A stretch of 64,000 nt of DNA from the NCBI GenBank assembly GCA_011009095.1, contig VTPC01000018.1, positions 62,001 through 126,000 on the forward strand, given 5' to 3'. This DNA is from Ignelater luminosus. Taxonomy: Eukaryota; Arthropoda; Insecta; Coleoptera; Elateridae. Within the stretch, counting starts at the first letter, position 1. Each line of letters starts with the position of its first letter. Below are positions 11,040 to 23,439 of this stretch, piece after piece. The notes beneath the pieces were generated by a model, which saw only the letters and a list, made by a program, of their open reading frames with translations, had not been told where the DNA came from and did not search any database. The translations under genes were made by a program, and so were the position numbers.

Positions 11040-12310
11040 ATCTAACTTACTATAAACTACTGACTGTCATGACTAGATCCTGAGACCTGTTTCGGCATCT
11101 GTCCTATCTCTGCTTATGGTTTACACACTTAGAAACTTTCTTGTTCCTGTTCTAAGTCCTTGTACAAATACAGAGCTAGTGCAGATTCTGTGTTCCGAGG
11201 CATCTCGGTTCTGGTCTAAGCAGATGTCGCAGTAAGGATTGTGTCACTTTCCTATTCGATAGAAATGATGACTAAAGTCCCTATGGCTTCTTATGACGTT
11301 GACTGTCGTCGGCGACCATCCTCATAGTTGTAGTCACCGTTGGCAAGATATTGTATGTGGTCTTCCCTTTATTTGTGGTGCCCCATCCTTTTAGATAGAT
11401 GCAGGAGCTTATTTCTCAAAAGCGGAATTTTTTGTAAGATATTATCACCGTTTCGTAATCTGCAACTCAATTTGTCTTAAGTTTCTGCAAGGTTAATTCT
11501 TCTCGCAGGAGGATATGTAGTGGGGGCGTACTACCAATTATGTGGGCAGCTTCAACTGGGGGAGATTTGTAAAACTCGATAATGGCTTTTGTAGCAGAAC
11601 CAGGGATTCTTCACACGTTTCTTCGTTTGTTTGATCGTGTTAGTCTGTTTCCATACTGTTATCCTGTTTTGGTGCATCGAGATGATTGCTTTTGTGTAAA
11701 TTCTTCTAATTGTGTTTAGGGGGCTTCTATTTGCGGAGAATTTGCATTGTTTTTAGAGCCTTGATCGTGGCCTTTCTAATATACAAGTCTACGAGGTACG
11801 GGTCGTCTTCATTGCTCCGGTTATACCTAAACAGGCCAGGCGTGGTAGCGTGACTAGCTTTTGAGCAAAGGTAAACCATATAGTACTCTAGATCTGATAA
11901 TTGCTGTGAAGGTCCAGTAGGCTATCTGAAAATTGATTCTCCAAAGCCTACGCACCACCTGGCGCAGCTTCCAGAGCATCGTTGTCGACTTAGTTACCAC
12001 TTTGTCGACGTGTAACTTCCAGGGTAGCCTCTGAGTACTTGACCACCTGAATGAGCGGTAGAAGTCTACCGTCACCAACTTTTTCTCAATTCTAAAACTT
12101 TCTTTGTTAGTCTGTCGTCCCCTTGGGGCTGCAACTCGCGTGTTGCACAAAAATCTTGCATACTCGCTTGGAATAGTTTTCAGTAATAAAGACCCAAAAG
12201 ATTTACCCGATGGGTTACGGCGATATCAAGCTTTTATTGGGAATCAATCGATCACAACAAGAACTCGGTACAGTTTTAAGAATTTCTTTACGAGAACAAT
12301 TGACGAGTTC
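11040..12310 (-). pseudogene. I/R1-type LINE remnant: RT thumb, linker and C-terminal zinc knuckle
   Basis: Read from 12310 to 11040, the pieces are: end of the RT (PWKLHVDKVVTKSTTMLWKL, then LWRINFQIAYWTFTAIIRSR), the conserved post-RT block LPRLACLGITGAMKTT near 11840-11790, then TPPLHILLREELTLQKLK near 11530-11480, and a C-terminal C-x2-C-x8-H-x3-C knuckle (CDICLDQNRDASEHRIC, near 11240-11185). This order is that of I- and R1-like LINEs, which carry RNase H and a terminal knuckle, although no clear RNase H catalytic residues remain. About 200 bp between 11790 and 11570 do not read as coding. The RT active site and endonuclease are not present. Confidence 0.7.
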
Positions 12311-12313
12311 TGA

Positions 12314-15300
12314 TTCTAAGATCATAATTGAAGTAAGCAAAGTCTAGAACTTAACATTTTATTTCTAATTTTTTGAGTATCAAATCAATTCTAGATTAGC
12401 CGCTGTGACTTATTTGTAGCCTTTAGAACATGGAGGGTTTTTCTAAAATCCAGCCATAGCATCGGTTATCATCAGAATTATTTTAAATTTTTCTGTTTAC
12501 TATAAAAACTATGTAGTAACTTTAACATTAAAATATCGGCTTAATGAAAATCCAAAAATCGTTTCATTATTTGAATAACCCAACTGAATTTTTATTAATT
12601 ATCCAAAAACGAGGTAAATTCTTTCAAATGATGGTTTAATTCTATTTAATTTAATTTAACTCTGTTGATTTCTCGGTGTTATCGAACTAATTTAAATTGA
12701 AATACCCAGGCGATAGGTTAATTATCCAAACAAAGTTATTGTTATGTGGGTGGAAAATTAACAATTTCCGTTAGAAAATCATTCTCTGGAAGTATATGAT
12801 GTGTAGGTTTATGTTTATTTCTATCATACAAAACTTGCAACCAACAATGTAAACATTTTGTATAGCAGAACATAACACTTTTTCCCCTGGGATGTCTTAC
12901 GTAATAAGTTAAACGGACTGAACAGAATGTTGTGGATAATCGGATTTAATTTGTCCCATTCGAGAATGTACAATATCCAAAGCACCGTGAATTCTAAAGT
13001 GTACGTATACTAGACTGAAAGAAATAAATTTTGAATGCAATCGATATAAATTTAAAGAACATGATCCCGGGCCAATAGAAAAATCTTTATAGTACAATCA
13101 ACATTAAAAGCAGACAGAACTTTTCGAACCCATAAACATAAACCTGAAAATAGTTGAACGTAGGAAAAAAAATAAAATTCTCAAGTTTACGATTCAATTT
13201 TCGTTACGGTACGGAAAAGAGCTTTCGATAAAACTTTTACTGCGCATGTGATAACCAAAAAAGTGTAACAAATCCCCCTCGATTCTTTTTTTCCTTGCTT
13301 GTAACTACGAAACAGAAGAAAGTGGGGGAAAAAATAAAAAGTAAAAGACATTTAGTGAGTGAACACAGTCCACAGAACATAAGCTACACGTACAAAAAAC
13401 CATTCCATGTGATCCATTGAATAGATAGGAGCAAAAGGCAGGAAGATAAGAGAGTCGGGGCTGGATTTCCATTACATGTATCACTAACTAAAAGGACGTA
13501 GCCCAGTAGAACAGTCAGTCCTGTCGTTCATTGTTCTCTTCTTCATTCCCTCACGTCTGATGTCGGTATTGTAGTATTGCCGATTTCTGTTTGATTGTTC
13601 AGTAACGAAGGATTTCGGATTTATGCGAATATAACATAGAAATCATTTTTATTGGTAATAAAGGTTTCAATCAATTTTTTTTGTTGTTTATCAGCTTTAA
13701 TAAAAAATTGTAAAGGCAAGTTTATGTTGGGTGGCCTAAGTGTAATTATGGTTTTTATTGGATCGTTTATTAAAAATCTGCAATTAATCTAATCTAAAGA
13801 TGATTCCTTTATATCGTGAATCATCCATCTTAATTAATTAATTACAGCAAGATCAAATTGAACAAGTAAATTGATCGTTAGCTACTAAAATCAAACTAAC
13901 AAGTCGTATATTTGGAGAAAACCAAGTTATGTACATTTCATATAAAAATTTTATTTCGTTATACACGCAGTTACGATATTGTTTTCCAAAACCAGAAGCA
14001 CGCAATCGTACCTTGTATGAATTCTTTGAAGGATTCGGTAGGGTATCATTTGTAAAATCAAATAAAGATAACGAAGTAAAGTGCGTCTTACAATTTTGTG
14101 TATCTTGTTTGTAAATCTCGCAAGGCTCTTTAGAGAGAAGATTTCGTCGTGCCCCGCCTTGTCTGTAACATCACTTGATTACAATTAGTGACGTCCGTGA
14201 TTGCATATTCAAGCTTCGAAACTCCCGTAATGAACGACGCTTTTATAAATTCCAGATTGCGAACGAAAAAGTCACGTATACTCAAAGGAACGCCATTCGA
14301 AAATAAAGGAGCAAACAGGAAGATTAATTTGAAGGAATGAGATAAGTGAATGCGTATATTTTAGTCTCTCAAGTGATTATGGAGAAACATTTTCAATGTT
14401 AAAACTTTCAGACGGAAAGCTTTGACTTACCGACAGATGACACTGTGTTAAATTTGTGTACTCTCTTGTATTTCAAATTAAAAAGAAAGAAAATAATGAA
14501 AACGATTTGAGAGCGTTTGATTAGTCCCTTTTACTTTAGGAAATTACTTTTTATTTTTTAATTTTGAGAAAAGCTTTTTAGGGTAAATCTGAGTCTTTAA
14601 TGGCTGAATTAAATGAAATTCAAAAGAATTTTGTAACTTTACGTTTTATTGATAGTAGTGTATTATGTATCTTTTCTTGCGTGAGAAGGTAATTTAAAAG
14701 TGTAAGAAACAAGACCTTAAGAGATCGTTTCGATGCATGTAACGTTTTAAAAAGGTACTTCCTTCAAAGGCGCAAGACCTTTTCATCCATCGCACGGCAG
14801 AGAAAAGAACACAGCTAAGCTTAATCAAGATTTGATTCGGTATTCCGAATCTTTTTAACTACAGAGATATTCCGAGACTTTAAGGTGAGGAGATGCCGAC
14901 GGGAGATTATTTAATAATAAGAAAAATATATTATTATTATTTGATTCTGATAAAGGAATCTTTGATGATTGGAGAATCGTTTTTTACAATGCTGTCTAAA
15001 TCAGTTAGGTTTGTTTGAGTATAAAACTTTCCAAATTTAAGCTTTAAAAGACAAGAAACCGTCAATAGTTTTCAAATAATGTTCCCTTTGTTGACTAAAA
15101 CGGAACATTTCAATTAAACCAAAGCAGTTCAAAGACATTAATTTAACAGTCTGTTCCCACGGATATTTCCCGGTGGTCTGGGGCTATGTGGTATAACGCT
15201 TTGGTTCTACATTGATTAGTGCAGCAGAGTATTTAATCAAGATATCGCCTACAGATGCACCCTCCTACGAATAATTCCCTTTGCTTGCAGCACCAGGTGG

Positions 15301-15722
15301 ACACTACCGTTAATAATTAATGATTCGTGCTAGTTATGTAAATGAATCTACTTAATCAATTCGAGTTTTTCTCTTGCAACCCTATTCAACTGCACAATCA
15401 ACACTTAAAATGTAGAATTCTAGTATTTCGAAACGTCAAAAAAAACATTTTTGTTATTTTCAAGTCGTACATGAAAACAAAGCCCATTGCTGACGAACAT
15501 GGGATAAAAACCTTTAGGCCATTTCTAATGACCGCTTTTTATTGTTATTTTTTCAATTTAACAAGACAGTCATGTTATGACCAGCAAAAAAATACAGAAA
15601 AACTCGGTCGTTACTACAAGGCAATTTTTATCAAAAGTTTCAGAATTATTATCAAACAATAAGTCATGAAAATCTTCACATCATAATTGTCACGATCACA
15701 AATTCCTCTATTAATTTATTTT
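12314..15722. other. No gene recognised, 3.4 kb
   Basis: Mostly AT-rich with scattered 60-100 codon ORFs (13929-14114 plus, 12909-13097 minus, 15342-15662 plus) that have no signal peptide, zinc finger, TE motif or plausible splice partner. There is a slightly GC-richer patch at 14120-14300. It may contain unique host intergenic or intronic DNA. The right edge is the left target-site duplication of the provirus. Confidence 0.5.
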
Positions 15723-15726
15723 ATAT

Positions 15727-16036
15727 CATTACGTATAAGATAATCCGACGTCATGTCTATGTTACTGTTAACCAATGTTATTTTATCCTTTGTGTTTATA
15801 AGAGATAAGTATTTTGCAACTTTTAGGAAATGTTGTGACATCTTAGAATATCAGTGATGCACGCCAAGAAAGCCTCGTTAAGAGATTTTTCTAGAATATT
15901 GGTCATCGAAGACCGAGGGTATAAATAGAACACCCCTACTTCTAAAGTTCAGTTCTTATTCAGTTTTTAAGTTAGTTACTAGTAAGTTCTCACTTATGTT
16001 TGTGAACCGTTTAGATTTATTTTTATAAGCTCAACT
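15727..16036 (+). repeat. 5' LTR (310 bp, internally shortened)
   Basis: It matches the 3' LTR up to TTTTTATAAG at 16029. It then lacks 84 bp that the 3' LTR has, including its AATAAA signal, and ends at AACT next to the primer site. The ends are weakly inverted (CATTACG... / ...CGTAACT in the intact 3' copy). Loss of this segment removes part of R/U5 from this copy. Confidence 0.88.
15920..15954 (+). promoter_or_regulatory. LTR core promoter: TATA box and initiator
   Basis: TATAAATA at 15920-15927 is followed by an arthropod-type initiator TCAGTT at 15949-15954. The TATA start is 31 bp before the initiator A (15951), which is the normal spacing for RNA polymerase II. In the 3' LTR the box has mutated to CATAAATA. 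Confidence 0.7.
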
Positions 16037-16053
16037 GGCGCTGCGAACAGGAT
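16036..16053 (+). other. Primer-binding site
   Basis: TGGCGCTGCGAACAGGAT begins with the TGG that pairs with a tRNA CCA end and lies immediately after the 5' LTR. The sequence resembles the complement of a tRNA-Ser 3' end, the primer reported for several errantiviruses, but the exact tRNA was not checked. The T at 16036 is shared with the LTR end. Confidence 0.7.
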
Positions 16054-16433
16054 AGTCAAACGGTTTTAATCGGTGTATTTCAATACTTTATTGACTACCT
16101 AACCCGTCTAGAAGGCAGCGAGTTAGCTCAACTGAATCGAGCCAGAAGCACTTCCACTACTCGAGGGACTTCAGTTGAGCAAGAGTCAGAACCACCCTCA
16201 ACGCGACCTCACCTGGACATCATCGCCTGGGAAAGCTTTGCCTACAAAAGATCTCTATTGAGCACCATCGCTAGGCAAACTCGCGATGCTATTAGCACCC
16301 TTAGTATAGTAAGTACCTCTTCAAATCCTACATTATTACGACTATACATGTTATAGAAAATTTATTATTGTCATTGCCAATTTGAATTACTAAAATTCCT
16401 CATTGTAAATCGCTATTTTAAACCTTCAAGCTC

Positions 16434-17640
16434 ATGAGTGATCCAATCAGAGATAGGTTACCAATAAGAAAGACAAATTCAGGCAATTCTAAATTCCAAT
16501 CAAATTTAAAAAACATGTCTGTAAACTTTGCAGAAATTAATTTCGTTAGAGAAATTGTTCCTACATACAGTGGAGGCAGTCAAAATCTCTCGTACTACAT
16601 TCAACAATGCGATAAAATTATTAAGGCTTATAAAAACAACACCCCTGGCCAAGAGCAAAGTACCTACAACAAATTAATATTTGAATTATGTTGTTCAGAA
16701 TTAGCAGGCACTACTCGCGAAACTTTAATAATTTCAAACTGTAAAACGTGGACGCAAGTTAAAGACGCGTTAATAAATCGTTTCGGTGACCAGCGAAATG
16801 AAACTCTCTTGGAAAACGACCGTATCACGCGCTATCAATTTCAAAACAAAAATTACAAGTGGTATTATGAGAGGGTCAAATCTAGATTACAACAAATCCA
16901 AGAGCATTTAGGCATCAGAGAAGAAAATGACGCTATCAAAAACTTCAAAACTGAGATGTATAAACAACGCGCTCAGAATACGTTTTGTGCTAGTCTATTA
17001 GAACCATATCGTTCGTTCATTACCACTAAATCAATAGAGTCATTAAAAAACGTTCTAGCACAACTAAGAAATTATAACAACCACCAGCAACAAGTTAATT
17101 TCTTGAACTTCACAAGACAAAAACATCCTGCAAAAAACCCCAAATCAATTCTAGTACAAACTAAACGACACAACCACAAAATTTTTATACGTTTACTCCG
17201 TACTATTCTAATCATCAATTTCCCGCTATTACAATGAGTTATCAATCCCATTCCACTTCGCATCAAGTCCCCTATAAACCCGCTAACACACATAATCAAC
17301 AGGCTCAGCCTAGATTCCCAAGTAATCAATCAAATTTAAACAAAAGACAAGAATATAAACCTACCCCTATGTCTATCAGCACTCTAAATACGTTTCAGTC
17401 CAACAGATTTCAAAACCAACCTCAATCATCCAATTACTTCCAGAGTACAAAGCTCCGTAATTTCATATCAGAAGAGCTCTACAACATCGAAATTCTTTAA
17501 GAAAGGCAGTCTTATTTCAACAATATCGATGAAAGTTATGAAGACCAAAGCTACGAACCAAGTCAGGGATACGAGAAAGGATTTCCAAATGTCTCAGAAA
17601 ATTTTCCGATACCAGCCTCGGAACAACAATTCGGGACTTA
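16434..17640 (+). pseudogene. gag: Gag of the errantivirus-like element
   Basis: Gag builds the particle. The first frame starts at ATG 16434 and runs 267 codons: the capsid core is recognisable (IVPTYSGGSQNLSYYIQQCD near residues 42-60, TWTQVKDALINRFGDQRNET near 105-125), as is normal for errantivirus gag. A frameshift near 17170-17230 moves the reading to the frame that opens at 17234, giving the Gln/Asn-rich C-terminal part ending in FISEELYNIE. A second shift near 17500 leads to an acidic tail (NNIDESYEDQSYEPSQGYEK). There is no zinc knuckle, as expected for this group. Total length, about 400 codons, matches the family. Confidence 0.85.
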
Positions 17641-20350
17641 AACACCTTATCTAACAAACCCAAATTACCCTTTGTAACTATCCCCGACCCAAATCTGAAG
17701 ATCTTAAAAGACAGCCGAGCTTCTAATTCAATCACTAATCCAGGCCCGACATACAGTCACTTTCAAGATTTTCTCTATCACAAACCCTTCAGAGTTAAAG
17801 GATTAAATCAGACAGTAGCAGACGATAAAAATATCTCCTACCCCATGCTAAAAGAATGCGGTAAAACATAAAATTAGAACAACCAATGACGAACCCGTGT
17901 TTAGTAAATCTTATGGTATCCTTATCACTTGAAAGCAGTAATCTAAAATCAAATTAAGAAATTAGTCGACGATAAAATAATTAGACCTAGCATTTCACCA
18001 TACAGTTTACCCGTGGGGGTTGTCCCAAAGAAAATCGATCCAAGCGGCAAAAGAAAGTGGAGATTAGTCATCGATTATAGAAAGAAAATCTAGAAAGAAG
18101 CATCTACTTTTCCAGCTTAGATCTCGCTCAAGGATTCCATTAAGTCGAAATGGACCCCAAGTCAATCGAAAAAACTGCATTTACGGTAAATAACGGACAG
18201 TGGGAATAGGTCCGCATGCCATTCGGACTAAAGAATGCACCCAGTACATTTTAACGCGTAATGGATATCGTTTTACAAGAATATCTGTACAAATTTTGCT
18301 TTGTCTATATGAACGATGTGGTGATTTATTCCAAATCCCTTTATGACCACATGATACACCTCAAATTCATCTTTGAGAAATCTAGGCAGTACAATCTAAA
18401 AGTCCAATTAAACAAAACCAAATTTGTACGTAAAGAGGTAGCCTTCTTCGACCACATCATAACACGTGACGGCATCAAGCCAAACGCTTTAAAAATTAAA
18501 GCAGTACAAGAATACCCACTACCCAAGACCACTAAAGAGATAAAATCCCTTCTTGGATTATTAAGATACTACACGCATTTTATCCCAAATATAGCACAAA
18601 TAGTGTACCTATTCACAAGGTGTTTAAGAAAAGCAACGGAAATCGATATCCAAGACCCCGACTATCTAGAAGCGTTTCAAGAATGTAAAGGATTACTAAT
18701 GAATGCCCCGATACTCTCTTATCCCGACTTCAATAAGACGTTTTGCGCCACAACAGACGCCTCTAACATCGCTATAGGCGGCGTACTTTTGCAAAATTCC
18801 AAGCCAATCGGCTATTATTCTAGAACACTAAATAGCGCTAAAAAAATTATTCCACCATCGAACGTGAACTACTTGCTATTGTCGATACCATCAAACACTT
18901 CAGACCTTACATTTACGGTAGCCAATGTTTAGGCGAAACGAATCATAAACCATTAGTGAGTTTATTTTCTCTAAAAAGCCCAAATTCTCGACTAGTCAAA
19001 TGGCGTCTACGATTAGAAGAATACAACTATCAAGTACAATACAAAAAAGAAAAGGAGAACGTGGTAGCCGACGCTCTATCACGCGTAGAAATAAACTGCC
19101 GCGAACTTGTCGACAATGACGACGATTTAGATCTCTTATCGGTACTCCTCAACGTACATCTTGACGAAGACATGTCCCTTTAGGACGCCGACAAAATATT
19201 AAACAACAATAATAATGATATCAAATACTCTGACGACAATACCCGCCATAGTGCGAAAGAAAATCCTATTTTTACCATGCCGATTTCCGACAAACAACAA
19301 CGTAAAGATCACCAAGTGTAACACCCTCGCCAAAAATATCGAAAACGCGGAAGAACAGTACAAGGTCATCAAAAAATATCATCAAAACGGCATTATTGGA
19401 ACGCTTAATTCTGGTCCGATATGAAAACAAAAATAAATAAAATCATTAATGAATGCGAAACCTGCCTTCTCGTTAAATACGAGAGAAATTCGGACAAATC
19501 CCAATATTCCGGTCCACTACTTGCTAAGAAGCCCTTTGATGTAATTCATTTCGACACCTTCAGTTTGGAAATTAATAAATTTCTTACAGTCATTGACCTA
19601 TTTTCACGATATGTTCAAGCTTATTATATACCGGATGCTACAAGCATAAAAATCCTTAACAGACTTCGATATTACTTTTCCCATTACAACCATCCCCAGA
19701 AAATAATTTGCGACAAACAAAAGAATTTAAAAACAACGTGTTTCAGGAGTATCGCCCCTTAAACAAAATTGATCTTCATTTCACCACTAGTTACAACCCT
19801 AACTCAAACTCTCTTATAGAGAGAGCCCACTCAACCTTAGTAGAAAAACTTAGAATAGGGAAATTACAGAATAAAAACGAAACAGCACAGATCCTCATTA
19901 CCTCAGCAGTTCTCATCCGTCCACTCCAGTACCGGATACACTGCGTTCACCCTCCTATACGGACCGTATGAAAACTTAAATGCGCACGAAATCAATTTAG
20001 ACGAGTCTTACAATCAACAAAGAAAAAACGAAATCTTCCCTTTTTATGAACAGTTACGTATATCAAAAACAACTAGATAAAAATAGCAGTATTTTAGAAA
20101 AACGAAGGGAAACTAGAGAAAACATAGACTTTAGGGAACCAGTAGCTTACTTTGCGCAACCAAGAAAACCGATCCGTGTTATTCAAAAATTAACGTTACG
20201 TCAGTAGACGGAAATAAAATAAAAGGCGCAAAAGAAAAAACAAATAGACCCACGAATATTCATTTACGAAACGTCAGGAGGTCTAAAAGGAAGTTTTCTT
20301 TGCAGGATCCTCAGCCTTTTGCCGAATCCCAGCCGAGCACTTCGACTTCA
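17641..20350 (+). pseudogene. pol: Pol of the errantivirus-like element: protease, RT, RNase H, integrase
   Basis: The protease is at about 17660-17870; its active site reads DSRASNSI where DTGASNSI is expected, so the essential Gly is lost. The RT starts near 17880 (IRPSISPYSLPVGVVPKK, RKWRLVIDYRK). It is missing about 30 residues before LDLAQGFH, has a stop before RMPFGLKNAP, and has YMND in place of YLDD/YMDD at about 18308. RNase H follows (CATTDASNIAIGGVLLQ), with ETNHKPL where ETDHKPL is normal. The integrase has the zinc finger Cys pair (CETC, 19457) and all three catalytic residues in place, HFDTF, IICDK and IERAHS, but a frameshift near 19710 separates them. The tail (GNKIKGAKEK, SQPSTSTSTS) extends to about 20350. 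Confidence 0.88.
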
Positions 20351-21887
20351 ACAAGTGGAGACTAACGGCCACTATCTAGATAACTTAGGCATAGCAAAAT
20401 TGTTAAGTCATTATCATGAGTTCTATTTTTATTTCAACCTTACCAATATAGAAATTAGTCATAGGAAACCACTAGTTAATATTCAACTCTTAGAAACAAG
20501 ACCGATCTCACAAATGAACGAACCACTCCTATACGATCTTAAAGAAAATTGCGTTAGTAAAGAAAACCACTTAGGCAAATTTAATCATCACATGCAAGAA
20601 CGCGGTTTGATAAACGCGTTAGGCACCACCATAAAGTACATTTCCCGTAATCCCGATAATGACGACTTAGCTGACATCAACAAAAACATCCACTCACTCT
20701 TCCAAAATCAAGGTAAAACCGTCAAGAAAATTGACAAGTTTGTCTCTTTCGTCAACCACATTACTGACGGGTACACGGAAGACTTAGAAACCATTCAAAC
20801 AAACATAAATAAAACTTTAGAAGCCTTAGATCAAGTAACAGATGATCTTGAAACTCAACTTTTATTACAATATACTTAATGTGCTTCTAAGTCAAAAGTT
20901 GATCAATTACCTCCAAAGTATAGAAAGAACAATATCTCTTGCATTCACTGAAAATGTAGATTTGGAAACAATTTCAAGTAAAGAATTAATACAGATTATC
21001 AACCATTGAGACCTAATATAAAAAAAGGCATAATTACCCGAGTTTGGTATTTTTGACCCATTCAGTGCCTTGAAGTTTTCTAATTTCAAAATAGTACAAG
21101 TAAACGAAGCAATTACATGTATGTTGTATATTCCCATCTTCAAACTACTCAACTATCAACTCCAGAAAGTTTTCCCCATTTCTAACTCCCATAATCAGGT
21201 GCTATTACTACCGAGTCAATACTATCTTGAAAGCATCAAGGAAAACTTTTGGATCGAAGAAGAATGTCAACCCATCGACCAGCAATTCCTGTGTGTTCAT
21301 ATTCCCATGAGCGCTATCTTAATACAAGTGAAAATTGTAATTTCGCCAATGTGCAAAACTAATACAAACTGTATGTGCAATTAAGAGACGGCTCTGTTCT
21401 TGCATCCAGTAGAACTAAGTTACCTCTAATAAAAAATTGTAGAAATAAGATTAACCATTCCTGTGTAATCAACAATACCCTAGTAACTACGGAAAATCAT
21501 TGGAAAATAATTATCGACGATAACACATTCGAAAACACTTTTGTAAATTTCACCCATACACCAACCATCACTGTTGATATTTACAATCGTAAAGCCGATA
21601 AAATTGTAAATTTGCATTTGGTGCATTTAGAAAATGTTCATAAAGTAACAGCAGAAGCAAAAGACCTAAACGACAATATTACCCTGCATCCTGCTATTCA
21701 TTTAACCCACACATCGGTCACCACTACACTATTAATTGTACTTCTCGTCTCAATTTTTGTAATAGTAACATTTAACAATAAGATTCGATCTTATTTTCAA
21801 AGATCCAAAAATGTAAATCAGGCAAACGTAAAAATACATCTTTTCCGCAATTACTCATCTAATCAAAACGACGACGTTTTGACTTAA
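20319..21887 (+). pseudogene. env: Env (fusion-protein-like) of the errantivirus-like element, broken
   Basis: Env of this group is related to baculovirus F proteins and sits in the membrane. The surface part begins near 20340 (LGIAKLLSHYHEFYFYFNLT). The cleavage and fusion region reads MQERGLINALGTTIKYISRN at about 20594; the basic furin motif before RGLIN is degenerate (MQERG). A coiled-coil-like stretch follows to 20878, where the frame stops. A second frame runs 21070-21384 (many Cys, ectodomain) and a third from 21375 to 21887, which ends with a membrane anchor (TTTLLIVLLVSIFVIVTF) and a short basic tail. Three frames and a weak cleavage site make it non-functional. The presence of env marks the parent as retrovirus-like. 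Confidence 0.85.
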
Positions 21888-21897
21888 AGGGGGGAGA
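21886..21897 (+). other. Polypurine tract
   Basis: AAAGGGGGGAGA lies between the env stop (21887) and the first base of the 3' LTR (21898). It is the primer for plus-strand DNA synthesis. Confidence 0.85.
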
Positions 21898-22291
21898 CAT
21901 TACGTATAAGATAATCCGACATCATTTCTGTATTACTGTTAATCAATGTTATTTATCCTACGTGTTTAAGAGATATAAGTATTTTGTCAACTTTTAGGAA
22001 ATGCTGTGAAATCTTAGAATATCAGTGATGCACGCCAAGAAAGCCTCGTTAAGAGATTTTTCTAGAATATTGGTCATCGAAGACCGAGGGCATAAATAGA
22101 ACACTCCTAATTCTAAAGTTCAGTTCTTATTCAGTTTTTAAGTTAGTTACTAGTAAGTTCTCACTCATGTTTGTGAACCATTTAGATTTATTTTTATAAG
22201 GTCATTTGTAATATTCTTATGAATAAATTAGTGTGCGCGAATTAATTAAACGTTTTTTAAAAACACCCTATCGGGACTTACAAACGTAACT
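21898..22291 (+). repeat. 3' LTR (394 bp, full length)
   Basis: It starts CATTACGTATAAG and ends ACAAACGTAACT, followed by the ATAT duplication. It keeps the 84-bp segment missing from the 5' LTR, with AATAAA at 22222-22227. Its TATA box is mutated. Confidence 0.88.
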
Positions 22292-22295
22292 ATAT

Positions 22296-23170
22296 CAATA
22301 TTAATTTAGATAGAAAGAATCTCTTCTTTCAGTGCCTAGGAGAAGCAAATATTTGGCTATTACATGTACTAAGCTGATTGCTCTTGAAATCCCCCTTTCC
22401 TCAAATGTTTACACTGAACAGGTAATAATGCACAGGAACAGTTAAGGGTTTTTGAAGATTTCCTAGATGCTAAACAAGCGTAGATATCCAATAAAAATAA
22501 ACTTTAGTTGCGAAATACCAATCATTCTTACTTTTTGTTCTAGAATGTATAATTTATAGCTCCTAATTTAATGTGTACTAACAAAGAGGAGAAAAAATCA
22601 TAGTTAATTGAACTTGATCTTTTGTAAATCGCAATTACAAGCAAATAAAAATTTTATTTACATGCTAAATAGGGCAGTAAAAGAAAATTTTGATAGAATA
22701 AAATCTTCTGCCTTCTCAAAAAAACTATGTAATTCGTAATAGTTATTTAAGACAGAAGGAAAAACTAAAAAATTATGGCTCAGTATGAAATTATAGTTAT
22801 TTGTGTTACAAGGAAAGAAATTGAGTTTCACATGTGATCTTAGAAGATTAATCAAAAACTTAAAAAAAAGTTATTTTACTTTAAAAGTTTACTTTTACAA
22901 TTAATTTTAAGATAGCTTTGGTACCCATGGTATCCAAAACGAATCTAAGTAAAAAGAAAAATAAAATCTGAACACCAGTTACTTTGTCAACTTTCGACAA
23001 CAAACTAAGGTTCGAAATGATTGAAGTTAACGAAAATATAAACTTATTCAGTCTGTTGCAAATAGTATCTGTATTCACGATCACTAGTACTAATACGACA
23101 CTTAGCTGTTGGACGGCAGTTGCTGCTGCCTGCACGCATGGCATCACCGTTGGACCGCAGCGCTATCCGT
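22296..23170. other. No gene recognised
   Basis: AT-rich DNA to the right of the provirus, continuous with the sequence left of 15722 before insertion. Short ORFs on both strands have no recognisable motif. Confidence 0.5.
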
Positions 23171-23171
23171 A

Positions 23172-23420
23172 GGTCTCAGCGCGGCGCTTGCAACGTCGAT
23201 GCCGAGTCCGCCAATTACTCCACAGCCCGAGCAGAAAATTAAGGTTGAGCTTTTGCATTTAGTTCGATGATGTCCCACATGTCAACAATTACAACAACAA
23301 AGAGGGTTTTCGGATTCGCAATATACAAGGGTAATCCTTCCTTTTTCTGTCCACTAGTCCACACCCCGAACAAAACAAGATAGGATTATTTCTAGGTTGA
23401 CACGCGGCCACTAGGACCAA
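23172..23420 (-). pseudogene. Duplicated Cys-rich (zinc-knuckle-like) segment, probably retrotransposon gag
   Basis: On the minus strand two related stretches occur one after the other: NNPILFCSGCGLVDRKRKDY and, about 150 bp downstream, HVGHHRTKCKSSTLIFCSGC. The first is preceded by a Cys (ACQPR), the second by CNC. C-x2-C...GH...C followed by FCSGCG is the pattern of paired gag zinc knuckles in insect LTR elements. The FCSGCG part appears twice, so a small tandem duplication is likely. Stops interrupt both. Confidence 0.4.
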
Positions 23421-23439
23421 TTAAATTGTAGAAAAGACA

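Larger units (their letters stand above)
15727..22291 (+). mobile_element. Errantivirus-like LTR retrotransposon (insect endogenous retrovirus), 6.6 kb, all parts present but decayed
   Basis: The element has two LTRs, a primer-binding site directly after the left LTR, gag, pol and env in that order, and a polypurine tract directly before the right LTR. It is flanked by ATAT on both sides (15723-15726 and 22292-22295). A 4-bp ATAT duplication is the target used by the 17.6/297 relatives of gypsy. All three genes carry stops and frameshifts, and key catalytic residues are changed in protease, RT and RNase H, so this copy is dead. By eye the LTRs differ at about 14 substitutions and four small indels over their shared ~300 bp, so the insertion is not recent. 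Confidence 0.92.

Noticed and set aside
15342-15662. 106-codon plus-strand ORF just upstream of the provirus as a gene
   Set aside because: Composition is that of AT-rich random sequence, with no signal peptide, domain or conserved motif.
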